Positions 18,270 to 27,639 of a DNA stretch of 43,792 nt are shown here, in pieces (the stretch's first letter is position 1; each line of letters opens with the position of its first letter). Location of the stretch: NCBI GenBank assembly GCA_964401355.1, contig CAYNYJ010000025.1:1-43792 (forward strand), written 5' to 3'. A model generated the notes under the pieces. That model saw nothing but the letters and a program-made list of their open reading frames with translations, ran no database searches and was not told the origin of the DNA. The DNA comes from SZUA-152 sp964401355. GTDB taxonomy: Bacteria > Pseudomonadota > Gammaproteobacteria > SZUA-152. The position numbers were made by a program, and so were the translations under genes.

Positions 18270-19111
18270 AATGACGGCGCACCCGAAAACCCGCCCAGCC
18301 AATACCCCACCACAAACACCGGGGCCGCCGCTGTCACACTGTCAATGCGATCCAACACCCCGCCATGCCCCGGTAACAGTGTACCGCTGTCTTTAATACC
18401 GGCGTGGCGTTTGAACATGCTTTCCGTGAGATCCCCCAGCACGGAAAACAATACCGTTACCAGCGACAAGACAACAAACAACGCCCACTGGTTCCCGGGA
18501 AGCTCAAACAGCTGCGCAGCGCCGATGGCGTAAGCCAGACTCAATAGTGCACCACTGCCCAGCCCTTCCCAGGTTTTACCAGGACTCACCGCTGGCGCCA
18601 GTTTACGTTTGCCCCAGGCCCGACCGCCAAAATAGGCACCGGAATCGGCCACCCAGATCAGGCTCAATAGATACATCACCAGCAGCGGGCCCTGCTCACC
18701 GCTCTCATGCAAAGCGATGACCGCCAGCCAGGTGGGAATCAATACGATCAAACCAATAACAAATTGCGCGGCAGACGACGACCAACGCGAGCTCGAATTC
18801 GGAAATTGCAAAACAAAAGCAATGGCCAGCAACCACCAAAACAAACTCAGTACCGGCAATGCTATCCAGTTCGAAGCGTCCTCACGCAGCATCAACCATG
18901 AGCCTGCCAAGCCTGCCGCCACCACCACGACATAGAGTCCACGTTTTGCAACGCCGGACATTTTCATCAAGCCCGTCCATTCCCACGCACCCTGCAAGAT
19001 AAACAACGCCAGCACCAACGCGAGGTATTCCGTCGGCAAACGCAGAATCCCCCAGACCACCAGAGGCACCAAAATGGCGGCAGTAATAAGGCGCTGTTTT
19101 AACATGGGCAT
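18266..19111 (-). CDS. cdsA: Phosphatidate cytidylyltransferase
   Basis: An integral membrane enzyme of 281 residues that makes CDP-diacylglycerol from phosphatidate and CTP, the branch point of phospholipid synthesis. About eight hydrophobic segments are visible. The C-terminal signature SVLGDLTESMFKRHAGIKDS followed by GTLLPGHGGVLDRIDS is diagnostic. An alternative ATG two codons later (19105) gives the more usual MLKQRLITA start. It lies 9 bases after uppS and overlaps dxr. Confidence 0.96.
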   Translation of the reverse strand: MPMLKQRLITAAILVPLVVWGILRLPTEYLALVLALFILQGAWEWTGLMKMSGVAKRGLYVVVVAAGLAGSWLMLREDASNWIALPVLSLFWWLLAIAFVLQFPNSSSRWSSSAAQFVIGLIVLIPTWLAVIALHESGEQGPLLVMYLLSLIWVADSGAYFGGRAWGKRKLAPAVSPGKTWEGLGSGALLSLAYAIGAAQLFELPGNQWALFVVLSLVTVLFSVLGDLTESMFKRHAGIKDSGTLLPGHGGVLDRIDSVTAAAPVFVVGYWLGGFSGAPSL

Positions 19112-19120
19112 TTCAACATG

Positions 19121-19909
19121 TCAGGCGTCCTTTTCAACTTGCTCGCCAGTGCGGCCAAAACGTCGTTGTCGCGACGCAAATGAATCCAGTGCCGCTTGCA
19201 ATGCCGCTTCGTCAAAATCCGGCCACAAGGTATCGGTGAAATACAATTCGGTATAAGCCAATTGCCACATCAAAAAATTACTAATGCGACTTTCACCACC
19301 AGTGCGGATGAACAAATCGGGTTCTGGTAAATCGTGCAGAGACACACATTCGGCCAAACGCTCAGGCGTCACCTCTTCCACTGCCAGCACGCCATCTTTT
19401 ACCTGTTGCGCCAATTGTTGGGCCGCCTGTGCGATATCCCAACGCCCCCCGTAATTGGCCGCAATCACCACCACCAGACCGGTGTTATCCCTGGTGAGTT
19501 CCTCAGCACTGGCAATGCGTTTCTGCAAAGCTTTGCTAAAACGTTCGATACCACCAATAACCCGCAGGCGCACGTTATTCTTGTGCAAGCGTTTGACTTC
19601 ACGTCCCAATGCGGTCATGAACAATTCCATCAACAAGCCCACTTCCTTCTTCGGCCGACGCCAGTTTTCACTGCTGAACGCAAACAGGGTAAGCACTTCA
19701 ATACCCTGCTTTGCGCAGCCACTGACAACACCGCGAACCGCCTCAACACCGGCGCGGTGCCCCATGATACGCGGTTGATTGCGTTTCTTTGCCCAGCGAC
19801 CGTTGCCGTCCATAATCATGGCGACGTGTCGAGGAATCTTGCCTTGCGAAGAATTTTGCGCGGGAGAAGCGCCATCGGCGCTTGCAGAAGTGGTTTTATC
19901 GTCCGCCAT
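19121..19909 (-). CDS. uppS: Undecaprenyl diphosphate synthase
   Basis: A 262-residue cis-prenyltransferase that builds the C55 lipid carrier used for peptidoglycan and O-antigen. The HVAMIMDGNGRWAKKR motif has the catalytic Asp at residue 34. LTLFAFSSENWRRP and DLFIRTGGESRISNFLMWQ are the other family motifs. The first ~25 residues (MADDKTTSASADGASPAQNS) are a disordered Ser/Ala-rich extension longer than in E. coli. I chose the ATG at 19909 over a GTG one codon earlier. The next gene, cdsA, follows at once. Confidence 0.96.
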   Translation of the reverse strand: MADDKTTSASADGASPAQNSSQGKIPRHVAMIMDGNGRWAKKRNQPRIMGHRAGVEAVRGVVSGCAKQGIEVLTLFAFSSENWRRPKKEVGLLMELFMTALGREVKRLHKNNVRLRVIGGIERFSKALQKRIASAEELTRDNTGLVVVIAANYGGRWDIAQAAQQLAQQVKDGVLAVEEVTPERLAECVSLHDLPEPDLFIRTGGESRISNFLMWQLAYTELYFTDTLWPDFDEAALQAALDSFASRQRRFGRTGEQVEKDA

Positions 19910-20070
19910 CACAGCTCACCCATCCGCAAGGTGCTGCGAGTGTGTGCGGTAACACTTTCCACAGAAGGATCATAAAATACGGGCACAGGAAACACGCTAT
20001 CGATGAACACAGTAGATGAAAGCATTAATAGTGAAAAAGAAGCGATGCGCATGATGCAAACCGAACCGTT

Positions 20071-20628
20071 CTACAGTTCCATCAGATCTTTTTCTTTGAT
20101 CTCCAACACCGCATCAACTTTAGCGGTACGTTTATCGGTGAGTTTTTGTATCGACGTTTCTGCTTGGCGTTCCTGATCCTCAGAGATTTCTTTTTCCTTT
20201 AACAGCTCTTTAAAATCGCTGTTGGCATCGCGGCGAATATTGCGGATTGCGACCTTGGCTTGTTCGCCTTCGCCACGCACCACCTTGATCATGTCGCGAC
20301 GCCGTTCTTCCGTCAATGCGGGCAGCGGCACACGAATCACGGTGCCGGAGGTGGCCGGATTCAAACCCAGGTTCGATGTCATGATCGCCTTCTCCACGGC
20401 TTGCACCATGTTCTTTTCCCACGGTGTGACCGTCAGCATACGCGCATCGGCAACCGCCACCGTCGCGACCTGATTCAGCGCCGTTTCCGTGCCGTAATAA
20501 TCAACAGTAATGTGATCCAGCAAACTGGTGTGCGCCCGACCGGTGCGCAATTTGGTCAGTTCGCCTTTTAAGGCTTCAATACTTTTACCCATTCGGGCAT
20601 CGGCATCTTTAAGAATGTCATCGATCAT
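20071..20628 (-). CDS. frr: Ribosome recycling factor
   Basis: A 185-residue protein, exactly the common length, that splits post-termination ribosomes with EF-G. It has the three-helix bundle with the conserved LRTGRAHTSLLDHITVDYYG segment, ITVTPWE-type text (LTVTPWEKN) and the RVPLPALTEERRRDMIKVVR motif. The start ATG at 20628 lies 50 bases after the pyrH stop, the conserved tsf-pyrH-frr order. The 161 bases between frr and uppS show no gene. Confidence 0.97.
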   Translation of the reverse strand: MIDDILKDADARMGKSIEALKGELTKLRTGRAHTSLLDHITVDYYGTETALNQVATVAVADARMLTVTPWEKNMVQAVEKAIMTSNLGLNPATSGTVIRVPLPALTEERRRDMIKVVRGEGEQAKVAIRNIRRDANSDFKELLKEKEISEDQERQAETSIQKLTDKRTAKVDAVLEIKEKDLMEL

Positions 20629-20678
20629 GGGTGAGTTCTCGTGGTTTATTTTGTTTTTACTTTTAAGAAAATCGCCAT

Positions 20679-21404
20679 CTATTTAACCAGGGTGCCTTCA
20701 TTCGCCCCGCGCATAATCGCCATCAGCACACCCGGTTTGTTCATATTGAATACCCGTACTGGCATGGATTGATCACGACACAAGGCAATCGCGGTTGCAT
20801 CCATCACGGCTAAGCCTTTGGCCAACACTTCATCGTAACTCAGCGTGTCATATAAGGTTGCATCGGGATCTTTCATCGGGTCGGCTGAATAAACGCCATC
20901 CACCTTGGTCGCCTTCAGCACCACGTCTGCACCGATCTCGATACCGCGCAAACTGGCCGCAGAATCTGTGGTGAAAAATGGACTACCGGTACCGGCAGCA
21001 AAAATCACCACCCGACCTTTTTCCAAATGCCGCACCGCACGGCGCTGAATGTAGGGTTCGCAGACAGGGTCAATGGGCAAAGCCGACATTACCCGGACTT
21101 CCATTCCATGACGTTCCAGGCCATCCTGCAAGGACAGTGCATTAATCACGGTTGCCAACATGCCCATGTAATCACCGGTGGTACGATTCACACCGCTCTC
21201 CGCCAAACTCACACCGCGGAAAATATTACCACCACCAATCACCAGGGCAACTTCAATGCCGGCATCAACCAGTTCTTTCACTTCAACGGCGGTACGATCA
21301 ATCACCTCGGGATCAATGCCAAACTCGGCATCTCCCATCAAAGCCTCGCCGCTGAGTTTCAGCAGGATGCGTTTGTAAACTACCTTTGCCGTTGTGTCCG
21401 TCAT
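20679..21404 (-). CDS. pyrH: UMP kinase
   Basis: A 241-residue bacterial UMP kinase of the amino acid kinase fold, which phosphorylates UMP to UDP. The motif KRILLKLSGEALMGD starts the ATP site. VIGGGNIFRGV and NRTTGDYMGMLATVINAL are typical, as is FAAGTGSPFFTTDSAASLRG. The ATG at 21404 is preceded by GGGCGGCGA. It sits between tsf (127 bases upstream) and frr. Confidence 0.97.
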   Translation of the reverse strand: MTDTTAKVVYKRILLKLSGEALMGDAEFGIDPEVIDRTAVEVKELVDAGIEVALVIGGGNIFRGVSLAESGVNRTTGDYMGMLATVINALSLQDGLERHGMEVRVMSALPIDPVCEPYIQRRAVRHLEKGRVVIFAAGTGSPFFTTDSAASLRGIEIGADVVLKATKVDGVYSADPMKDPDATLYDTLSYDEVLAKGLAVMDATAIALCRDQSMPVRVFNMNKPGVLMAIMRGANEGTLVK

Positions 21405-21531
21405 TCGCCGCCCTTAACTGTGATGTCGGTAAATCGCGCTCGCGTCCGCTGCGATGCACTCCCCGTGTACTGCCTGTCGTCCTTTGTCTTGCTTATGCCT
21501 TGCTCAATGCGGTACTTGGCGTTGTGAACGC

Positions 21532-22410
21532 TTAACTGCCTTGCGCTTGCGCCATCACTTCTTCCGCAAAATTTTCGACTTTCTTCTCGATGCCTTCACC
21601 GACTTCCAAACGATCAAAACCCACCACGCTGGCACCAGCGGCCTTCAGCAACTGTTCAACCGTTTGATCCGGATCCTTTACAAAAGGCTGACCCGTCAGG
21701 GTAATTTCCTTGAGGAATTTTTTGATGCGACCACCGACCATCTTTTCGACGATCTCCGGCGGTTTGCCACTCTCGGCGGCCTGGGCCACAAAAATGGCCT
21801 TCTCTTTTTCGATCAGCACAGGGTCTACATCGGCTTCCGACACACAGGCGGGTTTACTAGCCGCCACGTGCATGGCGATGTCTTTCGCCAGGGCTTCGTC
21901 GCCACCCTGCAATTCCACCAGTACGCCGATGCGGCCACCGTGTAAATAGCTGCCAAACACACCCGCGGTGGTTTTACTCACCACTCGGCGCACATTCATA
22001 TTCTCACCCAACTTGGCGATCAGCGTCTTGGTGGCCTCGGCCACGGTCTCGCCACCGTCCATGGACGCACCCAGCAGGGCGTCAATATCGGTACTGCTTT
22101 GATCTAGGGCGATCTGCACCACGGCCGCAGAAAACCCCAGGAAATCATCACCTTTGGTGACAAAATCGGTTTCACAGTTAATTTCCACCATGGCCGCTTT
22201 TTTGCCGTCGATGCTGGTCTTGAAAACAATCAAACCTTCCGCCGCAATGCGACCCGACTTTTTATCGGCCTTGGCCGCACCGCTCTTGCGCATCAGATCG
22301 ATGGAGGCATCGATATCGCCGTCCATTTCCACCAAGGCTTTTTTGCATTCCATCATGCCGGCGCCGGTGCGCTCACGCAGTTCTTTTACTAACGCAGCAG
22401 TAATTGCCAT
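21532..22410 (-). CDS. tsf: Elongation factor Ts
   Basis: A 292-residue nucleotide exchange factor for EF-Tu. It opens with the diagnostic MAITAALVKELRERTGAGMM followed by ECKKAL. KKSGRIAAEGLI and the core VEINCETDFVTKGDDFL (the EF-Tu contact TDFV) follow. The ATG at 22410 is the family start, although the frame stays open well upstream into the rpsB-tsf spacer. It is transcribed after rpsB, with a hairpin in the gap. Confidence 0.97.
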   Translation of the reverse strand: MAITAALVKELRERTGAGMMECKKALVEMDGDIDASIDLMRKSGAAKADKKSGRIAAEGLIVFKTSIDGKKAAMVEINCETDFVTKGDDFLGFSAAVVQIALDQSSTDIDALLGASMDGGETVAEATKTLIAKLGENMNVRRVVSKTTAGVFGSYLHGGRIGVLVELQGGDEALAKDIAMHVAASKPACVSEADVDPVLIEKEKAIFVAQAAESGKPPEIVEKMVGGRIKKFLKEITLTGQPFVKDPDQTVEQLLKAAGASVVGFDRLEVGEGIEKKVENFAEEVMAQAQGS

Positions 22411-22506
22411 TGTCTCATTCCTCGAATTCGTTCCGAAAATATCGTTGATTCTATCGACGCCGCGACCAGCACCCCACCAGGGGATTCGCCGCAGCGCCGA
22501 CAGACA

Positions 22507-22525
22507 GCCGACCGATACGGTCGGC
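22507..22525 (-). promoter_or_regulatory. Hairpin in the rpsB-tsf spacer
   Basis: GCCGACCG / CGGTCGGC forms a perfect 8-bp GC-rich stem with a 3-base loop, 18 bases past the rpsB stop. There is no T-run, so it is more likely a partial attenuator or RNA-stability element than a full terminator. An element here could set the ratio of S2 to EF-Ts. Confidence 0.55.
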
Positions 22526-22543
22526 ACGCTATCAGGCAGGGAC

Positions 22544-23302
22544 TTAGCCAGCAGCCACGTTCTCGTCAACCTCAACAACCTCGACAAAAGCGTTGTCCTC
22601 AATTCCCTTGGGCTGCAAGGCCGCCGCACGGCTCTCGACCACGGCGTCAGCCACGCCACGCACATACAGTTGAATTGCACGCATGGCGTCATCATTGCCA
22701 GGAATCACGTAATCAATGCCATCAGGATTGGTATTGGTGTCAACCACACCCACCACGGGAATGCCCAGTTTGCGAGCTTCTGAGACGGCAATCTTTTCGT
22801 GGCCCACATCAATGATGAAAACTGCAGCAGGCAGGCCGTTCATATCCTTGATGCCGCCCAGGCTACGTTCCAGCTTTTCCATTTCGCGGGTCATCATCAA
22901 CGCTTCTTTTTTGTTGACCTTGGCAAAGCCGCCGTCGGTGGACATGGCTTCCAGCTCTTTAAGCCGCTTGATGGAATTTTTCACGGTGTTGAAGTTGGTG
23001 AGCATGCCACCCAACCAGCGATGATTGACGTAAGGCATACCGGCGCGATCGGCGTGCTCTTTGACGCTGTCACGAGCGGCGCGCTTGGTGCCGACAAACA
23101 GGATTTTGCCCTTGCCAGCCGCCAGCTTGCCCAAAAAATTGGTGGCATCGTTGTACAACGGCAGGGTTTTTTCCAGATTCACAATATGGATTTTGTTGCG
23201 TTCGCCAAAGATGTACTGTGCCATCTTGGGATTCCAATAACGGGTTTGGTGACCGAAATGAACGCCGGCCTCCAGCATTTGACGCATGGTTACTTGAGAC
23301 AT
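22544..23302 (-). CDS. rpsB: 30S ribosomal protein S2
   Basis: A 252-residue S2. It starts MSQVTMRQMLEAGVHFGHQT, the diagnostic opening, and carries KMAQYIFGERNKIHIVNLEKT, PYVNHRWLGGMLTNF and the P.VVGVVDTNTNPDGIDYVIPGNDD-like C-terminal region. The ATG at 23302 has AAGGAG at the right distance; the open frame to 23356 is not used. It is the first gene of the long minus-strand block, with a strong candidate promoter about 200 bases upstream. Confidence 0.98.
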   Translation of the reverse strand: MSQVTMRQMLEAGVHFGHQTRYWNPKMAQYIFGERNKIHIVNLEKTLPLYNDATNFLGKLAAGKGKILFVGTKRAARDSVKEHADRAGMPYVNHRWLGGMLTNFNTVKNSIKRLKELEAMSTDGGFAKVNKKEALMMTREMEKLERSLGGIKDMNGLPAAVFIIDVGHEKIAVSEARKLGIPVVGVVDTNTNPDGIDYVIPGNDDAMRAIQLYVRGVADAVVESRAAALQPKGIEDNAFVEVVEVDENVAAG

Positions 23303-23406
23303 AATTAACTCCTTAATGGGTTTAGCCTCCACGTGTCCCATATGCCAACCCGACACTGACTAGACTTAACTTAACGTTAGCTAGCACAGCTTGAGCACCC
23401 TGGCAT

Positions 23407-23420
23407 ACGTGTCGACACGT
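23407..23420. promoter_or_regulatory. 14-bp perfect palindrome in the rpsB leader
   Basis: ACGTGTCGACACGT is a perfect palindrome, extending to 20 bases with one mismatched pair. It lies about 105 bases upstream of the rpsB start, inside the expected 5' leader. It could be a protein-binding operator, or a hairpin in the leader where S2 might act on its own mRNA. Neither is shown. Confidence 0.4.
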
Positions 23421-23513
23421 GTGTGGATTACAGGGGCAGACAATGACATCATTGCTGCCGATTCCCGGTGATTGCTCTCTCAGCTACTCTTAGATTGCTA
23501 AAATAGCGCGGGC

Positions 23514-23542
23514 TTTATACCATAACCGACCTTTTTCAACAA
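23514..23542 (-). promoter_or_regulatory. rpsB: Candidate rpsB-tsf promoter with GC-rich discriminator
   Basis: On the minus strand TTGTTG (complement of 23537-23542) is separated by exactly 17 bases from TATAAA (complement of 23514-23519), followed by GCCCGCGC. A near-consensus -10 with a GC-rich discriminator is typical of ribosomal promoters under stringent (ppGpp) control. The -35 is weak. The predicted transcript start is near 23506, giving a leader of about 200 bases. Confidence 0.6.
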
Positions 23543-23586
23543 TCTGTTAGCCCTATTTTAGAGCAAAATAAGGCCTGAAGGACAAT

Positions 23587-24354
23587 ATGAGCATCACCCT
23601 GAAAACTCCTGAAGACATCGAAAAAATGCGCATCGTCGGGCAATTGGCGGCCGAACAGCTGCGCATGATCGCCCCTTACATCAAAGCGGGGGTGAGTACC
23701 GACGATCTGAACCAGATTTGCCACGATTACACCGTGGACGTGCAACAGGCGATCCCTGCCCCGCTCAACTACCACGGTTTCCCCAAATCCATCTGCACCT
23801 CGGTGAACAATCAGATCTGCCACGGCATTCCTGGCGACAAAAAGCTCAAAAACGGCGATATCATCAATATTGACGTCACCGTCATCAAAGATGGCTACCA
23901 CGGCGACACCAGCAAAATGTTTTTTGTCGGCGAACCCAGCATTCTCGCGCAACGACTATGCCGCATTAGCCACGAATGCATGAAACTGGGCGTCGAAATG
24001 GTCAAACCCGGCATTCATCTGGGTGACATCGGCCACGCCATTCAGCAGCACGCCGAGGGTAATCACTTCTCCGTGGTGCGGGAATACTGTGGCCACGGCA
24101 TCGGCAAGATCTTCCACGAAGAACCGCAGGTGCTGCACTACGGCACCCCAGGCACCGGCATCATCATTGAACCTGGGATGATTTTCACCATCGAACCGAT
24201 GATCAACGCCGGCAAACGCCAGGTCAAAATGCTGCCTGACGGCTGGACCGTGGTCACCAAGGATCGCAGCCTCTCCGCCCAATGGGAACACACCATCCTG
24301 GTGACCGAAGATGGCCACGAGGTGCTGACCCAGCTACCGGATGACGGAATTTAG
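23587..24354 (+). CDS. map: Methionine aminopeptidase, type I
   Basis: A 255-residue metalloprotease that removes the initiator methionine from nascent proteins. The pita-bread fold is evident. NDQICHGIPGDKK-type text (NNQICHGIPGDKKLKNGD) carries the substrate-contacting His. INIDVTVIKDGYHGDTSKMF holds the two metal-binding Asp. EYCGHGIGKIFHEEPQ holds a metal His, and FTIEPMI and SAQWEHTILV the two metal Glu. GAAGGAC precedes the ATG. It is divergent from rpsB and followed by glnD 95 bases on, a common gammaproteobacterial order. Confidence 0.97.
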   Translation: MSITLKTPEDIEKMRIVGQLAAEQLRMIAPYIKAGVSTDDLNQICHDYTVDVQQAIPAPLNYHGFPKSICTSVNNQICHGIPGDKKLKNGDIINIDVTVIKDGYHGDTSKMFFVGEPSILAQRLCRISHECMKLGVEMVKPGIHLGDIGHAIQQHAEGNHFSVVREYCGHGIGKIFHEEPQVLHYGTPGTGIIIEPGMIFTIEPMINAGKRQVKMLPDGWTVVTKDRSLSAQWEHTILVTEDGHEVLTQLPDDGI

Positions 24355-24449
24355 TCCACAACTACCGTCCAGCGGAGTAACCTGACCATCAATTCCCATC
24401 AGAAAATGCCGATAAACCCGGACATACCATCACTCGACCCGGACTCAAA

Positions 24450-27137
24450 ATGAACTCAAGTCGTCACAATATTTGCAGCGATGTCTGCGACTGGCCGGAA
24501 TTTGACGCCGCCGTGGCGCAAACCGACACGCCACTCAGCGTCTTCCGTGCCCAGCTAAAATCTTCCAACGCCGCCCTCAAAACGCAATTCGAACAGGGCA
24601 CGGCGGTGCAAGAGCTGGTCGTACAACGCGCAGAATTAGTGGACAAACTGCTGCAACGCATCTGGCAACAATGTCTCGGCACCCATTCGAACGAAACGCC
24701 CACCGACATCGCCCTGGTTGCCGTCGGTGGCTATGGCCGCGGCGAGCTCCACCCAGCGTCTGACATCGACCTGCTAATCCTCACTGCCAGCACCCAGATC
24801 ATCGAACAATACGCCGAAAAGCTCGAACGGTTCCTGCTGTTCTTGTGGGATCTCGGCCTGGAAGTGGGACACAGCACCCGCAGCGTCCCCGACTGCATCG
24901 AACAGGCCACGGCCGACATCACCGTCGCCACCAACTTGATGGAGGCCCGTTTACTAACAGGGCCAAAAAGCCTGTTCACTGAAATGAAGCAGGCCGTCAG
25001 CCCCGACCGCATCTGGCCGGGCCTGGAATTTTTCCGCGCCAAACGCAAAGAGCAAGTCGCCCGCCATCACCGCTTTCACGACACTGCCTACAATCTGGAA
25101 CCCAACATCAAAGAAAACCCCGGTGGCCTGCGCGACCTGCAAGTCATCGGCTGGGTCGCCAAACGCCACTTTGGTGTCGATACCCTGCACGACCTAGTCA
25201 GCCACGGCTTTCTCACAGAACACGAATATAACGCCCTCAACGATGCCCAGCATTTTCTCTGGCGCATTCGCTTTGCCTTGCATACGCTCACCGGGCGACG
25301 CGAAGACCGTTTGTTGTTCGATCACCAGCGCACCTTGGCCAAACAATTTGGTTACCAAAATCGCGGCAATAAACTCGCCGTCGAACACTTCATGAAAGAC
25401 TACTACCGCACCGTGCTGGAACTGTCGCGGCTCAATGAAATGTTGCTGGACCTGTTCGAAGAAAACATCCTTTTCGACGGTGAAGACGAAACGCCAACGC
25501 CCATCAATGCCCGCTTTCAGTCACGCCACGGCAAACTGGAAGTCAGCCACCCCGAGGTTTTTACACAGCAGCCCTCGGCCTTGCTGGAATTATTTGTGCT
25601 CATGGCACGCGACCCCAATTTGCGCGGCGTCAGTGCAGAGACCATCCGCCTGGTTCGTCAACACCATCATTTAATAAACGAAGACTTTCGCAATGACCCG
25701 CATTGCCACAACCTGTTCATTGAACTGTTCCGCCAAGGCACCGGATTGACCCACGAATTGCGGCGCATGAACCGTTACGGCGTACTGGCCGCCTACCTGC
25801 CCGTGTTCGGCAACATCGTTGGCCAAATGCAACATGACCTGTTCCACGTTTACACCGTCGATGAACACACCATGTTTGTGGTGCGTAACCTGCGCCGTTT
25901 CACGGTGCCGGAATTTGCCAACGAATTTCCCTTATGCAGCAAAATTATCAAACGCATCAACAAACAGGAAATCCTCACCCTTAGCGCCTTTTTCCACGAC
26001 ATTGGCAAGGGTCGCGGTGGTGACCACTCCAAGTTAGGTGCTATCGACGCGGGCATATTTTGCCGCACCCATGACATCAGTGAACACGATGCCGAAATGA
26101 TTAAATGGTTGGTCAGCAGTCACCTGATCATGTCCACCACCGCACAACGTAAAGACATTAGCGACCCCGATGTGATCGCCGAATTTGCCGCACTGGTCGG
26201 CAATCAAAAACGCCTGGATCACATTTATCTACTCACCGTAGCCGACATTCGCGCCACCAGCCCCAGCCTGTGGAATTCCTGGAAAGATGCCCTGCTCGCC
26301 GAACTGTATCATGCCACTTCGCGCATGTTACGACACGGCCTGGACAAACCCATCGACCATCGAGGACTGGCCGCCGACACCCAAGCCCAGGCCCTGATGC
26401 TATTAAAAAAAGCCGCGACAGGCACGAGCGAAACGTTACAAGAAAAATGGGAAGCTCATTGGCAACATCTGGGGAAAGACTATTTTTTACGTCACTCCGC
26501 CGACGAAATAGCCTGGCACACCCAGGCCATTGTTGAACATCAACCCGATAGCGCACCACTGATACTGATACAGGGCGAAACCCATCGTGGCGGCTCCGCC
26601 ATTTTTGTTTACACGCAAGACAACGATTATTTGTTTGCCACCATCACCGCCACACTCGAACAGTTAGGCCTGGATATCATCGACGCCCGCGTGATTACTT
26701 CGGATGATGGATACACGCTCGATACCTTTTTGGTGCTTGATCACAACAGCGAATCCATCACTGACCTGGCACAAAAAAAAACCATCAACGAACGATTAAA
26801 CGAGAGCCTGAAACAGCCCGAGGAAATTTCACAACCCAGCGCCAACCTCACGCGCCAGCAAAAACATTTCCCCATTACCACGAAAATTTTATTTCGCGAG
26901 GATGCCAATAATCAGCGCACCTGCATGGAAGTCATCACCAGCGACCGCCCCGGCCTGTTAGCCCGAATCTCACGCGGAATGCTGGATTGCAACGTACTGT
27001 TACAAAATGCCAAAATCGCTACCTTCGGCGAACGCGCAGAAGATATTTTTTTTGTCACCAACCTCGAAAAACAAACGTTGCACCAAGAGCAACAAGAATG
27101 TCTGCGTGTTGCCATCAAAAAACTGCTGGACAACTAA
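24450..27137 (+). CDS. glnD: Bifunctional uridylyltransferase / uridylyl-removing enzyme
   Basis: The 895-residue nitrogen sensor that uridylylates PII (GlnB) when glutamine is low and de-uridylylates it when glutamine is high. The nucleotidyltransferase motif GGYGRGELHPASDIDLL lies at residues 93-109. The linker contains NIKENPGGLRDLQVIGWVAK. The HD hydrolase domain (about 470-610) has LSAFFHDIGKGRGGDHSKLG. Two ACT domains follow (about 710-790 and 825-895; EVITSDRPGLLARISRGMLD), the glutamine sensors. Length and order match E. coli GlnD. Its substrate GlnB is encoded at 34661-34999 in this window. Confidence 0.97.
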   Translation: MNSSRHNICSDVCDWPEFDAAVAQTDTPLSVFRAQLKSSNAALKTQFEQGTAVQELVVQRAELVDKLLQRIWQQCLGTHSNETPTDIALVAVGGYGRGELHPASDIDLLILTASTQIIEQYAEKLERFLLFLWDLGLEVGHSTRSVPDCIEQATADITVATNLMEARLLTGPKSLFTEMKQAVSPDRIWPGLEFFRAKRKEQVARHHRFHDTAYNLEPNIKENPGGLRDLQVIGWVAKRHFGVDTLHDLVSHGFLTEHEYNALNDAQHFLWRIRFALHTLTGRREDRLLFDHQRTLAKQFGYQNRGNKLAVEHFMKDYYRTVLELSRLNEMLLDLFEENILFDGEDETPTPINARFQSRHGKLEVSHPEVFTQQPSALLELFVLMARDPNLRGVSAETIRLVRQHHHLINEDFRNDPHCHNLFIELFRQGTGLTHELRRMNRYGVLAAYLPVFGNIVGQMQHDLFHVYTVDEHTMFVVRNLRRFTVPEFANEFPLCSKIIKRINKQEILTLSAFFHDIGKGRGGDHSKLGAIDAGIFCRTHDISEHDAEMIKWLVSSHLIMSTTAQRKDISDPDVIAEFAALVGNQKRLDHIYLLTVADIRATSPSLWNSWKDALLAELYHATSRMLRHGLDKPIDHRGLAADTQAQALMLLKKAATGTSETLQEKWEAHWQHLGKDYFLRHSADEIAWHTQAIVEHQPDSAPLILIQGETHRGGSAIFVYTQDNDYLFATITATLEQLGLDIIDARVITSDDGYTLDTFLVLDHNSESITDLAQKKTINERLNESLKQPEEISQPSANLTRQQKHFPITTKILFREDANNQRTCMEVITSDRPGLLARISRGMLDCNVLLQNAKIATFGERAEDIFFVTNLEKQTLHQEQQECLRVAIKKLLDN

Positions 27138-27213
27138 TATCCAACAACCAACACGCAACAATTAACACTCACCATTAATACTCAACGACAACAAAAACTG
27201 AATTCAAAAAACC

Positions 27214-27639
27214 ATGAACCTGTACCCAATCATCCTCGCAATCGTCACCCTGGGCGGCATCGGTCTCAGCATTTGGGGTTGGTCAATCATGCAAAAATCA
27301 CGCAAGGTGGCACAGTGGCCCCGCACCCCTGGCAAAATTGAAGTCTTCAATCCAAGCTCAAAAGAAAACGATTTATTGCCGGAGATCATCTTCAGTTATC
27401 AGCTTAACGAAAAAAATTACCGACGCACTTTCGAGTTTCCCGAAGGCACTCACCCACTCCCCGAATTTGTACAGTTTTACCATAAAAAATACCCCGTGGG
27501 CCAAGCGGTGGAAATATTTTACAACCCGGAACAACATGAAATAGCCACCCTCGAACCTGGCGCGCAAGGCGACTGGATGGTTCTAGTGATGGGTGCTGCC
27601 ATGACGATTGGTGGCCTGCTGAGTTTGCTTCTGACCTAA
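27214..27639 (+). CDS. Small membrane protein with DUF3592-type domain
   Basis: A 141-residue protein with a transmembrane helix at each end (about 4-24 and 118-138) and a beta-rich stretch between them. WPRTPGKIEVFNPSSKENDL, IIFSYQLNEKNYR and YPVGQAVEIFYNPEQHEIATLEPG-like text match DUF3592, whose function is unknown. The N-terminal helix is followed by a basic stretch (QKSRK), which suggests the middle part may be cytoplasmic, but topology is uncertain. It follows glnD by 76 bases on the same strand and is the last gene before the repeat island. Confidence 0.75.
   Translation: MNLYPIILAIVTLGGIGLSIWGWSIMQKSRKVAQWPRTPGKIEVFNPSSKENDLLPEIIFSYQLNEKNYRRTFEFPEGTHPLPEFVQFYHKKYPVGQAVEIFYNPEQHEIATLEPGAQGDWMVLVMGAAMTIGGLLSLLLT

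Noticed and set aside
22411..22695. Extended N-terminus for EF-Ts
   Set aside because: The frame is open upstream only by chance through the rpsB end and spacer; MAITAALVKELRERTG is the conserved start.
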